Shown piece by piece: positions 53,649 through 63,433 of a DNA stretch of 64,000 nt. The notes below the pieces were generated by a model. The model was not told the DNA's origin. It did not search any database and was given only the letters and a program-made list of their open reading frames with translations. Source of the DNA: Actinomycetospora succinea (GTDB taxonomy: Bacteria; Actinomycetota; Actinomycetes; Mycobacteriales; Pseudonocardiaceae); assembly GCF_004363095.1 (NCBI RefSeq), contig NZ_SNYO01000002.1, forward strand, positions 434,001-498,000. Direction: 5' to 3'. Positions within the stretch are counted from its first letter, which is position 1. Each line of letters begins with the position of its first letter. A program made the position numbers and the translations under genes.

Positions 53649-54962
53649 GTGGACACGGTGGTGGACCGTTCACGACTGGCCGCACTGCGGTCACGGGTCG
53701 TGGGCTGGGCGGCGCGCCAGTACCTCGCGTGGCGCAGCCGACGCGGCCTCGACCCGGTGACGCTGCTGCCGGATCACGCTCTGATGCCCTTGCGGCGCGA
53801 CGTCCTCGACCCCGTGCCCGCGCTGCGCGAGGCCCGCGAGGACAACCCCGTGCGGCACTTCCCGCTGCCCTTCGGGGTGACGGCGTGGCTGATCACGGGG
53901 CACGAGGAGGCGCGCGCCGTCCTCGGCCGCACGCGCGGACTGTCGAACGACTTCGGCCACCTCGTGGGGCAGGCCGGCGTCAAGGAAGGCCAGAACCCCG
54001 GCGGGCTGGGCTTCACCGACCCGCCGGAGCACACCCGGCTGCGGCGCCTGCTGACCCCGGAGTTCACGTCGCGGCGCCTGGCCCGCCTCGGCCCGCGGAT
54101 CACCGAGATCGTCGAGGGCCGCCTCGACGCCATGGAGGAGCTGGCGGCCGCGGGCGAGCCCGTCGACCTCGTCCGCGACTTCGCGACGCCGATCCCCTCG
54201 CTGACGATCTGCGAGCTGCTCGGCATCCCCTACGACGAGCGCGACGAGTTCCAGGCGCTCTCCACCGCGCGGTTCGACCTGTTCGGCGGGGCCGGCGCGG
54301 TCTTCGACAACATCTCCGGCTCGCTGCAGTACCTGCGCGGCGTCGTCGAGCGCCAGCGCGTCGAGCCCGGCGAGGGCCTGCTGGGCCAGCTGATCCGCGA
54401 CCACGGCGACGAGCTGGACACCGACGAGCTCGCCGAGCTCGCCGACGGTCTGCTCACCGGAGGGCTGGAGACCTCGGCGTCGATGCTCGCGCTCGGGGCC
54501 ATGGTGCTCCTGCGCGACCCCGACAGCTTCGCGCTCGTGCGCGACGAGCCCGGCGCCGTCCACGGGTTCGTCGAGGAGCTGCTGCGCTACCTCACCGTCG
54601 TCCAGATCGCGTTCCCCCGCTTCGCGACCGAGGACATGACCCTCGGCGGCGTCGCGATCAGCAAGGGCGACGGACTGCTCGTGTCGCTCTCGGGCGCCGA
54701 CCGCGACCCGCGCCTCGTGTCCGACCCCGAGCGCTTCGACCCCCGCCGGCCCCCGACGCCGCACCTGGCCTTCGGCCACGGCATCCACCGCTGCATCGGG
54801 GCGGAGCTCGCGAGGATGGAACTGCGCACGGCCTACCCGGCCCTGCTGCGCCGCTTCCCGCACCTCACGCTGGCCCCGGACGGCGGCACGCTGGAGGAGC
54901 AGCCGTTCCGCACGACGTCGATCGTCTACGGCGTCGACGCCCTCCCCGTCGCCCTGCGCTGA
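53649..54962 (+). CDS. cytochrome P450
   Basis: A 437-residue soluble P450. The I-helix is LADGLLTGGLETSASMLALG, the K-helix ExxR is in EELLRYL, and the haem loop FGHGIHRCIGAELARMEL has axial Cys at residue 382. LGFTDPPEHTRLRRLLTPEFTSRRLARL is the C-helix region with the WxxxR-equivalent HTRLR. No ferredoxin or reductase gene is adjacent, so electrons must come from elsewhere. The GTG at 53649 is used. The substrate is unknown; no biosynthetic cluster surrounds it. Confidence 0.93.
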   Translation: MDTVVDRSRLAALRSRVVGWAARQYLAWRSRRGLDPVTLLPDHALMPLRRDVLDPVPALREAREDNPVRHFPLPFGVTAWLITGHEEARAVLGRTRGLSNDFGHLVGQAGVKEGQNPGGLGFTDPPEHTRLRRLLTPEFTSRRLARLGPRITEIVEGRLDAMEELAAAGEPVDLVRDFATPIPSLTICELLGIPYDERDEFQALSTARFDLFGGAGAVFDNISGSLQYLRGVVERQRVEPGEGLLGQLIRDHGDELDTDELAELADGLLTGGLETSASMLALGAMVLLRDPDSFALVRDEPGAVHGFVEELLRYLTVVQIAFPRFATEDMTLGGVAISKGDGLLVSLSGADRDPRLVSDPERFDPRRPPTPHLAFGHGIHRCIGAELARMELRTAYPALLRRFPHLTLAPDGGTLEEQPFRTTSIVYGVDALPVALR

Positions 54963-54980
54963 ACGGAGCAGACCCGGTAC

Positions 54981-55131
54981 GAGCGATGCGGCATCTTGCT
55001 GGCGATTCAATGCAGCACGCCGATAGGGCCAGGATCGCCACAGCCTCGCTCGCGCGACACGCCGGGAGCTCGCGACGCACGGGGTGAGTCAGCGTGGCGG
55101 CCACGCTGGCACTGAACGTCGGTAAAGCCCC
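54981..55131. repeat. 150-bp intergenic repeat, left copy
   Basis: It begins GAGCGATGCGGCATC, then has CAGG-TCGCCACA, GCGCGACACGCCGGG and the palindrome CAGCGTGGC-G-GCCACGCTG (55090-55108), ending near CGTCGGTAAA. The same order of blocks is found in reverse orientation at 56714-56839. It fills most of the space between the P450 and SRPBCC genes. It encodes no recognised protein. Confidence 0.75.
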
Positions 55132-55176
55132 CACGATCATGAATCCCGCCGGTCGGCAACGGGTAGGAGCCGGGGC

Positions 55177-55614
55177 GTGACGGAACGCCAGGTGTCCCGC
55201 TCCATCGAGGTCGACGCACCGCCGAGCACGGTGTTCGCGCTCCTCGCGGACCCGCGCCGGCACCCCGACTTCGACGGCTCCGGCACCGTCCAGTCGTCGA
55301 TCTCGGGGCCGTCGCGGCTCTCGCTGGGCTCGACGTTCGGCGTCGGCATGCGGATCAAGCTGCCCTACCGGATCTCCAACACCGTCGTCGAGTTCGAGGA
55401 GGACAAGCGCATCGCCTGGCGGCACTTCAACCGCCACCGCTGGCGCTACGAGCTCGAGCCGACCGCGACGGGCGGCACCACGGTCACGGAGACCTTCGAC
55501 TGGTCGACCGCCCTCGTCCCGTTCCTCCTCGACCGCAGCGGCTTCCCGGCCGCCAACGCGCGCGGCATCGAGAAGACGCTGCCACGCCTCAAGGCGCTGG
55601 CTGAAGGGCGCTGA
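55177..55614 (+). CDS. SRPBCC (START-like) family protein
   Basis: A 145-residue helix-grip protein. SRSIEVDAPPSTVFALLADPRRHPDFDGSGTVQSS is the family start, followed by FGVGMRIKLPYRISNTVVEFEEDKRIAWRHFNRHRWRYELEPTATGGTTVTETFDW and a long C-terminal helix. These proteins bind hydrophobic ligands in a central cavity. The GTG start is at 55177. The end overlaps the convergent NTF2-like gene by 26 nt. Confidence 0.88.
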   Translation: MTERQVSRSIEVDAPPSTVFALLADPRRHPDFDGSGTVQSSISGPSRLSLGSTFGVGMRIKLPYRISNTVVEFEEDKRIAWRHFNRHRWRYELEPTATGGTTVTETFDWSTALVPFLLDRSGFPAANARGIEKTLPRLKALAEGR

Positions 55615-56095
55615 TCTCCCGCTCGGCCAGCGCCCGGTCGAAGGCCGCGATGCGCTCGGTGTCGGCGAAGAAGTCCTCGTGGTCGACGACGCGACCCCAC
55701 CGCGTGCGCAGCACCAGCACGGCGCGGTTCTCGTAGAGCCGGGTGCCGTCCGCGGCGTCCGCGTGGTCGTCGAAGCGCGCCCAGATCGTCAGCGCCCACG
55801 GCGGCCCGCTGACCGCGATCTCGCGCAGCCGGCCCTGGATGCGCGAGGCGACGAACGTCCGCAGGAACCGTTCGATCGCCGGCTTGCCCCGCCACGGGCC
55901 GGCGAAGCGGTGCTCGCCCTGTGGGAAGTGCAGCACGGCGTCGTCGGCGTAGGCGGTGAGCAGCGACGACGGGTCGCCGGCGTTGAGCCTCGTGACGTCG
56001 CCAGTGAACTTGGCGCGCAACGCCACGGGCAGCAGCGCCCGTGCTCCGAGGCCCGCCGCGACGCCGAGCCCGATCCCCGTCAGCAACCTGCCCAT
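55589..56095 (-). CDS. NTF2/SnoaL-like protein with N-terminal anchor
   Basis: A 168-residue protein. A short hydrophobic start (LLTGIGLGVAAGLGARALLPVAL) may be a membrane anchor or signal peptide. An NTF2-like fold follows: VTRLNAGDPSSLLTAYADDAVLHFPQGEHRFAGPWRGKPAIERFLRTF and VLVLRTRWGRVVDHEDFFADTERIAAFD. The ATG at 56095 has GGAAGG 8 nt upstream. It lies divergently from tetR with a palindrome between, so it is the likely TetR target. Confidence 0.82.
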   Translation of the reverse strand: MGRLLTGIGLGVAAGLGARALLPVALRAKFTGDVTRLNAGDPSSLLTAYADDAVLHFPQGEHRFAGPWRGKPAIERFLRTFVASRIQGRLREIAVSGPPWALTIWARFDDHADAADGTRLYENRAVLVLRTRWGRVVDHEDFFADTERIAAFDRALAEREISALQPAP

Positions 56096-56118
56096 ACCGC
56101 TCACCTTCCCGAATTAGG

Positions 56119-56130
56119 TAGAACGCTCTA
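56119..56130. promoter_or_regulatory. candidate TetR operator
   Basis: TAGAACGCTCTA, a near-perfect 12-bp palindrome with a 4-nt centre, between the divergent NTF2-like (56095) and tetR (56157) starts. TAGA/TCTA half-sites are typical of the LmrA/YxaF branch of TetR repressors. Confidence 0.6.
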
Positions 56131-56156
56131 GTGAGAGGAGAGCATAGGGTGGGGCG

Positions 56157-56699
56157 GTGGACAAGGTCCCGACCCGCGACCGGATCCTCCTCGCCACCGC
56201 GGAGCTCTTCCGGCGCCAGGGCTACACCGGCACCGGGCTGAAGGCCGTCGTCGCCGAGGCCGGCGCGCCCTTCGGCTCGCTCTACCACCACTTCCCCGGC
56301 GGGAAACAGCAGCTGAGCGAGGAGGTCATCCACGCCAGCGGTGCGTACTTCCAGGCGCTCGTGATGGCCGCGTACGACGAGCAGTCGACCACCGCGGACT
56401 CCGTGTGGGCGGTGTTCGCCGGAGCCGCCGAGACGCTCGAGCAGACCGACTACGCCGACGCGTGCCCGATCGCGACCGTCGCGCTTGAGGTCGCGAGCAC
56501 CGACGACGTCCTCCGCCGCGCCACCGCCGAGGTCTTCACGGCGTGGGTCGAGGCGCTGACCGAGCGGCTCGACGGCGACCGCGACCGCGCCACGGCGGTC
56601 ATCTGCGCGCTCGAGGGTGCGTTCGTGCTCAGCCGGGCGCTGCGCTCCACGGAGCCGATGTTCGCCGCGGGACGCCTCGCGCTCGCGGGACTGGGGTGA
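56157..56699 (+). CDS. TetR-family repressor (LmrA/YxaF-like)
   Basis: A 180-residue TetR regulator. The HTH reads ILLATAELFRRQGYTGTGLKAVVAEAGAPFGSLYHHFPGGKQQLSEEVIHASG; GSLYHHFPGGKQQL is the hallmark of the LmrA/YxaF branch. The C-terminal domain contains CPIATVALEVAS and ICALEGAFVLSRALRS. It uses a GTG start. It likely represses itself and the divergent NTF2-like gene. Confidence 0.92.
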   Translation: MDKVPTRDRILLATAELFRRQGYTGTGLKAVVAEAGAPFGSLYHHFPGGKQQLSEEVIHASGAYFQALVMAAYDEQSTTADSVWAVFAGAAETLEQTDYADACPIATVALEVASTDDVLRRATAEVFTAWVEALTERLDGDRDRATAVICALEGAFVLSRALRSTEPMFAAGRLALAGLG

Positions 56700-56713
56700 A
56701 TCGAGCTGGCGGA

Positions 56714-56839
56714 TTTCCTGACGGTGAGTGTCAGCGTGGCCGCCACGCTGCAACACCCCGGACCACGCCCCACCCGGCGTGTCGCGCTACCGAGGATGTG
56801 GCGAGCCTGGCTCCAGACGCCAGCGATGCCGCATCGCTC
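56714..56839. repeat. intergenic repeat, right copy (inverted)
   Basis: The reverse complement repeats the blocks of 54981-55131: GAGCGATGCGGCATC (56839-56825), GCGCGACACGCCGGG near 56787-56773, the palindrome CAGCGTGGC-N-GCCACGCTG (56732-56750) and CACCGTCAGGAA. It is slightly shorter than the left copy. It sits between the tetR and thiG ends, so the trio 55177-56699 is bracketed by inverted copies. Confidence 0.75.
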
Positions 56840-56842
56840 GCA

Positions 56843-57934
<1,092 letters not shown>

Positions 57935-59071
57935 TCAGCCCCGCACAGCGGCCGACCGGTCGGCCGCCGCCCCTCGCGCCACGTCCGGGAACGGGTCCCC
58001 GCGCAGCACCGCCGCCAGCGCGTCCACCGTCAGGGCCACCAGCAGCATCCCGTTGCGGCCGTGCCCGGTGGCCGCCAGCAGCCCGGACGGCCCGACGGGC
58101 CCGAGCAGCGGGAGGTTGTCGTCGGTGCCCGGACGGAACGAGGCGGCGGACTCCTCGAGGGCGTAGTCGGCGATCCCCGGCAGCACGCGCTCGACGTCGG
58201 CGACGAGGTCGCGCACCCCGCCGACGCGCACGTCCGGGTCGAAGCCGGCCTCGTACTGCGTCGCCCCGACGACCAGCCCGCCCTCGTCGCGCGGCACCGC
58301 GTACACGGGCCGCCCGCTCACCGACGCGCGCACGGTCCGTGACGGCGGCGGCAGCGACGACCGGCGGGCCCGCACCCGCAGGATCTCGCCCTTGACCGGG
58401 CGCACCCGCCCCTCGAGCGCCGGGTGCAGTCCCGCCGACCACGCCCCGGCGGCCACGACGACGCGGTCGGCCTCCAGCGTCTCGCCGGACGCGAACGACA
58501 CCCCCGTCACCCGCGCCCCGTCGTCGAGCACCCCCACCACACGGGCTGACGACGTCACGACCCCGACCGCCGACCCCGCCGCCGCCAGCGCCCCGAGCAG
58601 CACCCGGTTGTCGACGGCCAGGTCGTCGGGCACCGCCAGCCCCGCGCGCACCGACGGCCCCAGCGACGGCTCCAGGCGCCGCACCTCCCGACCGGTCAGC
58701 CGCTCGACGGGACGCCCCCAGTCGCCGAGGTGGGCGGCCACGCGGTCCAGGTCGGCGACGTCCGCGGCGTCCACGGCCACCTGCAGCGTCCCCTCGCGCC
58801 GCAGCCCGACCGGCCGCCCGGCGTCCGACGCCACGGCGGACGCGAACGACGGCCACGCCGCCAGCGACGCCGCCCCCAGCTCGAGCACGTCCCGCTCGCC
58901 GGGCCACGCCTCGCTGATCGGCGCGAGCATGCCCCCGGCCACGCGCGAGGCCCCGGACCCCGGGTCGGGGTCGACCAGCACGACCTCGCCCGCGAGCCCC
59001 TCGCGCGCCGCCGCCCAGGCGACCGCGGAGCCCACGGCCCCTGCCCCCACGACGACGAGCCGGTCCCGCAC
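57935..59071 (-). CDS. thiO: glycine oxidase ThiO
   Basis: A 378-residue FAD enzyme of the D-amino-acid oxidase type that makes dehydroglycine for ThiG. The FAD motif is [20 protein letters not shown], followed by [29 protein letters not shown] (ThiO-specific GxxxAAGGMLAP-like block), [11 protein letters not shown] and a C-terminal [15 protein letters not shown]. It starts only 32 bp from the divergent thiE. A riboswitch follows its stop rather than preceding it. Confidence 0.93.
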   Translation of the reverse strand: MRDRLVVVGAGAVGSAVAWAAAREGLAGEVVLVDPDPGSGASRVAGGMLAPISEAWPGERDVLELGAASLAAWPSFASAVASDAGRPVGLRREGTLQVAVDAADVADLDRVAAHLGDWGRPVERLTGREVRRLEPSLGPSVRAGLAVPDDLAVDNRVLLGALAAAGSAVGVVTSSARVVGVLDDGARVTGVSFASGETLEADRVVVAAGAWSAGLHPALEGRVRPVKGEILRVRARRSSLPPPSRTVRASVSGRPVYAVPRDEGGLVVGATQYEAGFDPDVRVGGVRDLVADVERVLPGIADYALEESAASFRPGTDDNLPLLGPVGPSGLLAATGHGRNGMLLVALTVDALAAVLRGDPFPDVARGAAADRSAAVRG

Positions 59072-59103
59072 GGTCGCCGAAACTACGCGATACCGTCGTC
59101 ACG

Positions 59104-59769
59104 GTGAGTGCCTCCAGGATCGACCGCCGCGCGCGCCTGCAGGAGGCCCGGCTCTACCTGTGCACCGACGCCCGCGCCGCCCGCGGCGACCTCGGCGCGT
59201 TCGCCGACGCCGCCCTGCGCGGGGGTGTCGACGTCATCCAGCTGCGCGAGAAGGGCCTGGAGGCCCGCGAGGAGCTCGCCGCGCTCGAGGTCCTCGGCGA
59301 CGCGGCCCGCCGGCACGGCGCGCTGCTCGCCGTCAACGACCGCGCCGACGTCGCCCTCGCCGCCGACGCCGACGTGCTGCACCTCGGGCAGGACGACCTG
59401 CCCGTGCCGTGGGCGCGCCGCGTGGTGGGCGACGACGTGCTCATCGGGCGCTCCACCCACGACGCCGACCAGGCCGCGGAGGGCGCCACCGAGGCCGGCG
59501 CCGACTACTTCTGCACCGGCCCCTGCTGGCCCACGCCGACCAAGCCGGGCCGCCCCGCGCCGGGCCTCGACCTGGTCCGCACCACCGCCGCCGTGGCCCC
59601 CGCGCGGCCCTGGTTCGCGATCGGCGGGATCGACCACGCTCGCCTCGACGAGGTCCTCGCGGCCGGCGCGACGCGCGTCGTCGTCGTCCGGGCCATCACC
59701 GAGGCCGACGACCCCGAGGACGCGGCCCGACGACTCAGCGAGCGACTCAGCCCGCCGTCGACAACCTGA
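59104..59769 (+). CDS. thiE: thiamine phosphate synthase ThiE
   Basis: A 221-residue TIM-barrel enzyme joining HMP-PP and thiazole phosphate. Motifs: [111 protein letters not shown] and [29 protein letters not shown]. The GTG start is 32 bp from divergent thiO. The 3' end overlaps the convergent protease gene by 23 nt. Confidence 0.94.
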   Translation: MSASRIDRRARLQEARLYLCTDARAARGDLGAFADAALRGGVDVIQLREKGLEAREELAALEVLGDAARRHGALLAVNDRADVALAADADVLHLGQDDLPVPWARRVVGDDVLIGRSTHDADQAAEGATEAGADYFCTGPCWPTPTKPGRPAPGLDLVRTTAAVAPARPWFAIGGIDHARLDEVLAAGATRVVVVRAITEADDPEDAARRLSERLSPPSTT

Positions 59770-60670
59770 GCCTCTCGGTCGCCAGGATCTCGTCGATCGG
59801 CTGGTAGAGGCTCGTCCCGCCGGCCGTCGTGCAGTCGCCGGTGCCGCCGGAGAGCAGCCCGAGCGCCGAGCTGCCGGACACGAACGGGCCTCCCGAGTCG
59901 CCGCCCTCGCTGCACGCGTCGGTGAGCACGAGGCCCTGCACGGGGCCCGCCGCGTAGTTGGCGGTGACGTCGACGGCGGTGACCTTCCCGCAGCGCCAGC
60001 CGGTCGTGGAGCCCGAGCGGCAGACGGTGGCGCCGACCGGGGCGGTCGCGGTCCCCGTGATCGAGCGGGTCGTGGAGCCCTCCGCGGCCACCGACGGCGT
60101 CGCCCGCCAGCCGGGGCCGACGTCGACGACGCCCCAGTCGCCGGTGCGGTCGAACACCGAGCTGCGCACGGGCCCGACCGGGGCGTTGTTGGCGCCCGTG
60201 ACGTCGCCGCCGCGGGTGGTGCAGTGCCCGGCGGTGATCAGCCGCGGCGCGCCCGACTCGCTGGTCGCCGTGAACGCGAGCGAGCACCGCGTCCCGTTGA
60301 CGCGGATCGCGTCGCCGCCGACGAGGTCGTAGACGGGCGGGTCGGCGCGCGGGGTCGGCGCCGCCACGCCCTCGACGACCCGCACCGACGCGTCGACCTC
60401 GCGCGCCTCCTGGACGTAGGAGGCGGTCCGCGAGTCCCGCGGCGCCGCGTTCAGCGCCAGCACGACCGTCCGGTCCGCGAGGTCGACCCACCAGGCGCTC
60501 ACCGACGACGGCGCGCCGCGGCGCTCCGCGAGCGCGTCGAGGCGCTCCTTGACCGCCCCCAGCTCGGCCGGCGCGGACGCCGGTGCGGCCACCGCGGGGG
60601 CCGGGCCGGCGAGCAGCAGCACGCCGGCCACCGCGACGAGCACCAGGGCCGCCAGCCGACCCATCGCCAC
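59747..60670 (-). CDS. secreted S1 serine protease (streptogrisin-like)
   Basis: A 307-residue exported protease. A signal peptide ([24 protein letters not shown]) and a pro-region to about residue 112 precede a chymotrypsin-fold domain with catalytic His149 (ITAGHC), Asp178 ([10 protein letters not shown]) and Ser259 (EGGDSGGPF). Six Cys form the usual pairs. The GTG at 60670 or ATG at 60664 could be the start. The reduced pro-region suggests rapid self-activation. It is unrelated to the neighbouring thiamine genes. Confidence 0.9.
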   Translation of the reverse strand: MAMGRLAALVLVAVAGVLLLAGPAPAVAAPASAPAELGAVKERLDALAERRGAPSSVSAWWVDLADRTVVLALNAAPRDSRTASYVQEAREVDASVRVVEGVAAPTPRADPPVYDLVGGDAIRVNGTRCSLAFTATSESGAPRLITAGHCTTRGGDVTGANNAPVGPVRSSVFDRTGDWGVVDVGPGWRATPSVAAEGSTTRSITGTATAPVGATVCRSGSTTGWRCGKVTAVDVTANYAAGPVQGLVLTDACSEGGDSGGPFVSGSSALGLLSGGTGDCTTAGGTSLYQPIDEILATERLRLSTAG

Positions 60671-60701
60671 CCCCAGCTCGCCCGTTCGTCGGCACAGACG
60701 C

Positions 60702-60741
60702 CGACGGCCGGACGAACGCTAAAGCGTCCGTCCGGCCGTCG
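60702..60741 (-). terminator. strong hairpin terminator
   Basis: CGACGGCCGGACG (60702-60714) pairs with CGTCCGGCCGTCG (60729-60741), a perfect 13-bp stem. ACGCT/AGCGT continues inside around a short AA loop. It lies 21 nt after the stop of the membrane protein gene (60762) and 32 nt before the protease start, so it isolates the two. Confidence 0.85.
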
Positions 60742-60761
60742 GTGGGAGCCGGGGAGGAATC

Positions 60762-62027
60762 TCAGCCGTTGGTGGAACCCCCGCCGGACCCGCTGCCCGA
60801 GTCCCGCGGCAGGAGGTTCGGCAGGCCGCCGCTCTGGGAGGAGCGGGTCGGCTGCGAGGTGCTGGTGTCGGGCTGCTGGGTGCCGGTGCCACCGGTCCCG
60901 CCCTGCTCCTCCTGCTGGGTCCGCGAGGTCGTCGTGGAGTCCGGGGCGGTCGTCTCCTCGGTCGACGAGTCGGACGGCGCGGTGGTGGCCTCGGACGTGC
61001 CGGTCTCCTGACCGAAGAGGCTGCCCACCGACGTGCCGCTCGACCCGCCGGAGAGCGGGTGCCCGGCCGCGGTCTCGACGCCGAACGTCGCGATCAGGGC
61101 GATGACGAACACGCTCGCCGCGACGCCGCCGAGGGTCACCCAGGTCTTCCACCCGAGGCCCTTGAGCGCGGCGAGCATGCCGGCCCAGTTTATCCCGCGA
61201 CGGGCCGGTTCCGGCTCGAGCGGCGCCACCGTGGTGACGGCGTCGTCGGGCCCGAGCGGCGGCCCACCGGGTCCACCGGGTCCACCGGGCCCCGTCGGGC
61301 GGCCCGGCTGGCCCATGACCGCCGTCGGACCGCCGCCCGGGGGCGTGCCCGTCTGGCGGCTCTGCGGGATGAACGCGGTCGGGCGTGCCTCGGTGGGCGC
61401 CCCGGGAGCGCCGGGCGCGAGCGAGGTCGCCGGGCCGTTCGGGTCGACGCGCGCGTGCACGCGCGTCGGGTCGGCGCCCTCGTGGCGCAGCGCCACGCGG
61501 CCCGGGTGCACCGGCTGGCCCGGCTGCCCGGGACGTCCGGTCGGCGGGCCCGCGGCGCCGGGCACCCGGCGTGTCGGGTCGGCCGGCGGCATGCCGGGGC
61601 GCACCTGGCGCTGGCCCGGCGGCACCGGGACACCGGGTCCGGGCGTGGGCGGGCCCACGGGCGGCCGGCCGGGCGGAGCGGGCTGCTGCACCGGAGCCTG
61701 CGCGGACCGGGCGCCGGCAGCACCGGCGGCACCACCCGCGACCTTGCCGACGGCCGTGGCGATCCGGGTGTTGTTCGGGCCGGCGACGACGAGCCGTTCC
61801 TTCACCCGGTCACGCGTCACTTCCAGCGACTTCTGGTAGAGCGCGGAACCGACGGTACTGATGATCGAGGCGACAGCCGCGCCGCCGATGGTGCCGAGCA
61901 CACCCATGAACGACCCGAGGATCGCCGCGGTGGCGGCCGCCAGCGCACTGGCGATGATCTGCGGGAAGGTCAGGCCGATGCCGGCGGACGCGGACGCGGT
62001 CTTCTCTTCGGGGTTCGCGGGTGACAT
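60762..62027 (-). CDS. Pro-rich membrane protein of unknown function
   Basis: A 421-residue protein. The N-terminal part has a hydrophobic segment LTFPQIIASALAAATAAILGSFMGVLGTIGGAAVASIISTVGSALYQKSLEVTRDRVKERL. A Pro/Gly-rich, probably disordered region of about 200 residues follows, then helix TWVTLGGVAASVFVIALIATFGVE and an outer Ser/Thr/Gly-rich tail ending in SGSGSGGGSTNG. I recognise no domain. The tail resembles a glycosylated wall-spanning stalk. The ATG at 62027 has GGGAGCC just upstream. The 171-bp gap before it holds its promoter and no gene. Confidence 0.75.
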   Translation of the reverse strand: MSPANPEEKTASASAGIGLTFPQIIASALAAATAAILGSFMGVLGTIGGAAVASIISTVGSALYQKSLEVTRDRVKERLVVAGPNNTRIATAVGKVAGGAAGAAGARSAQAPVQQPAPPGRPPVGPPTPGPGVPVPPGQRQVRPGMPPADPTRRVPGAAGPPTGRPGQPGQPVHPGRVALRHEGADPTRVHARVDPNGPATSLAPGAPGAPTEARPTAFIPQSRQTGTPPGGGPTAVMGQPGRPTGPGGPGGPGGPPLGPDDAVTTVAPLEPEPARRGINWAGMLAALKGLGWKTWVTLGGVAASVFVIALIATFGVETAAGHPLSGGSSGTSVGSLFGQETGTSEATTAPSDSSTEETTAPDSTTTSRTQQEEQGGTGGTGTQQPDTSTSQPTRSSQSGGLPNLLPRDSGSGSGGGSTNG

Positions 62028-62198
62028 GGCTCCCGGGGGCGCGGGTCGGGGTGGCACGGACAGGTCGGGCGCCGTCAGTCGACGCACCGACCACAACGGA
62101 CGACGCCCACCATCGTCCCGCGTTGTCCGCCGGTGAGAGCGTTCACCCGCGGCCCAAGTCGGTTGCGGCCGGACGTCGCAATGACTAGGCCGAACAGA

Positions 62199-62900
62199 TC
62201 AGGCGTCGGGGACGACGGGGCGCCGTGGGCCCGGATGCCCGGGCGGCAGGGCCGAACGAACCAACGGCCAGGACGCTGCGATGCACACCACGACGAGCGG
62301 CCACGTCAGCACGATCTGGGCGACGAGCAGGGCGGCGGGCTGCTCGGCCCACCACAGCCCGAGGAACACCACGACACGCAGCGCGTACTGCGCCACCCAC
62401 ACCCAGCTCGCCCGGCAGTAGCCGCGCACGAGGTCCGGGTCGCGGCGCCAGAGCGTGGGGTGCCCTGTGAGCGTCCCCACGACGACGCCCAGCAGCGGCC
62501 ACCGGATCGCGATCGAGACGAGCCAGGCGACGAGGCTGCCGGCGTTGGCGACGATGCGGGGCAGGAAGAAGTCCTCGGCGCGCCCCGTGTAGAGCGCGAG
62601 CAGCGCCGCGCCCACCGCGAGCAGCAGGCCGACGGCGACCGCGCGGGGGCGGTCGCCCCGGCGCAAGCGCCACGCGGCGATCCCGGCGGCCACGACGACC
62701 GCGGCGATCCCGCCGACGAGGATGGGCTGCGCCCACGCCAGCGCGTCGGCGACGAGCCAGACTGCGACGAACGCCACGCCGGGCGCCGACGCGTCGAGCG
62801 CCTGCCCCTTGCCGCCGAGGAGCTCGGTGAAGGGGTTGGCCTCGCGATCCCGGCCGGGCGCGCGCTCCTCGCCCACCTCGGGGTCGTCGGGCACGGTCAA
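62199..62900 (-). CDS. DUF3159 membrane protein
   Basis: A 233-residue integral membrane protein matching DUF3159. It has an acidic N-terminus, then [58 protein letters not shown], followed by about five more helices. LYTGRAEDFFLPRIVANAGSLVAWLVSIAIRWPLLGVVVG and WVAQYALRVVVFLGLWWA are typical. The function is unknown. The TTG start overlaps the VOC gene stop (TTGA). Confidence 0.88.
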   Translation of the reverse strand: MTVPDDPEVGEERAPGRDREANPFTELLGGKGQALDASAPGVAFVAVWLVADALAWAQPILVGGIAAVVVAAGIAAWRLRRGDRPRAVAVGLLLAVGAALLALYTGRAEDFFLPRIVANAGSLVAWLVSIAIRWPLLGVVVGTLTGHPTLWRRDPDLVRGYCRASWVWVAQYALRVVVFLGLWWAEQPAALLVAQIVLTWPLVVVCIAASWPLVRSALPPGHPGPRRPVVPDA

Positions 62901-63343
62901 CCGAGGGACTCCGCGGCACGGCCCCGGCGTGCGAGCTCGGCGGTGAACGCCGGCGACGGCGTGCTCGGGCTCGAGATCTCCACGAGCATGCCGTTGGGGT
63001 CGGTGACGAGCATCTGGCGCCGGCCGTGGAACAGGTCGCGCGGCGGGGCGACGAGCGGCAGGCGCAGCCGCCGGGCCTCGGCGTGCACCGCGTCGACGTC
63101 GTCGACCATGAACGTGAGGATCACGCCGGCCGGGTCGGCCCGGTAGGGCGGCGGCACCAGCTCGTGGCCGACGGCCCAGATGGCGAGCTCGTGCACGTCC
63201 TCGTCCGGGCCGTCGGTGCGGGTGAGCGCCACGTACCAGTCGCTGTCGAAGGCGACCCGGAAGCCGAGCAGCGCGACGTAGAAGTCCCGCGTCTCCGGCA
63301 GCCGGTCGGACAGGACGGTGGGGAACGAACGGCGCATCGCCAT
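62897..63343 (-). CDS. VOC (glyoxalase/dioxygenase superfamily) protein
   Basis: A 148-residue VOC-fold protein. RSFPTVLSDRLPETRDFYVALLGFRVAFDSDWYVALTR is the first beta-alpha-beta-beta-beta module. GVILTFMVDDVDAVHAEARRLRLPLVAPPRDLFHGRRQMLVTDPNGMLVEIS is the second and holds the terminal metal-ligand Glu. It may be an enzyme or an antibiotic-binding protein. It is encoded between a TetR gene and DUF3159 and is coupled to the latter. Confidence 0.85.
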   Translation of the reverse strand: MAMRRSFPTVLSDRLPETRDFYVALLGFRVAFDSDWYVALTRTDGPDEDVHELAIWAVGHELVPPPYRADPAGVILTFMVDDVDAVHAEARRLRLPLVAPPRDLFHGRRQMLVTDPNGMLVEISSPSTPSPAFTAELARRGRAAESLG

Positions 63344-63433
63344 GCCTCGAGATCCTCTCTCCGGCGGGGCCTCCATCGTCGCGCATCGTCGCCGTTCCCC
63401 CGGTCAGGGGTCCGATCATCCCCGTCACATCGC

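Noticed and set aside
53649..56699. Idea that P450, SRPBCC and NTF2 genes form a natural-product cluster
   Set aside because: No core synthase, ferredoxin or resistance gene is present. The genes are on different strands and are separated by a repeat.
54981..56839. Calling the bracketed trio a composite transposon
   Set aside because: There is no transposase, no insertion-sequence ends and no target duplication. The repeats look like dispersed intergenic elements.
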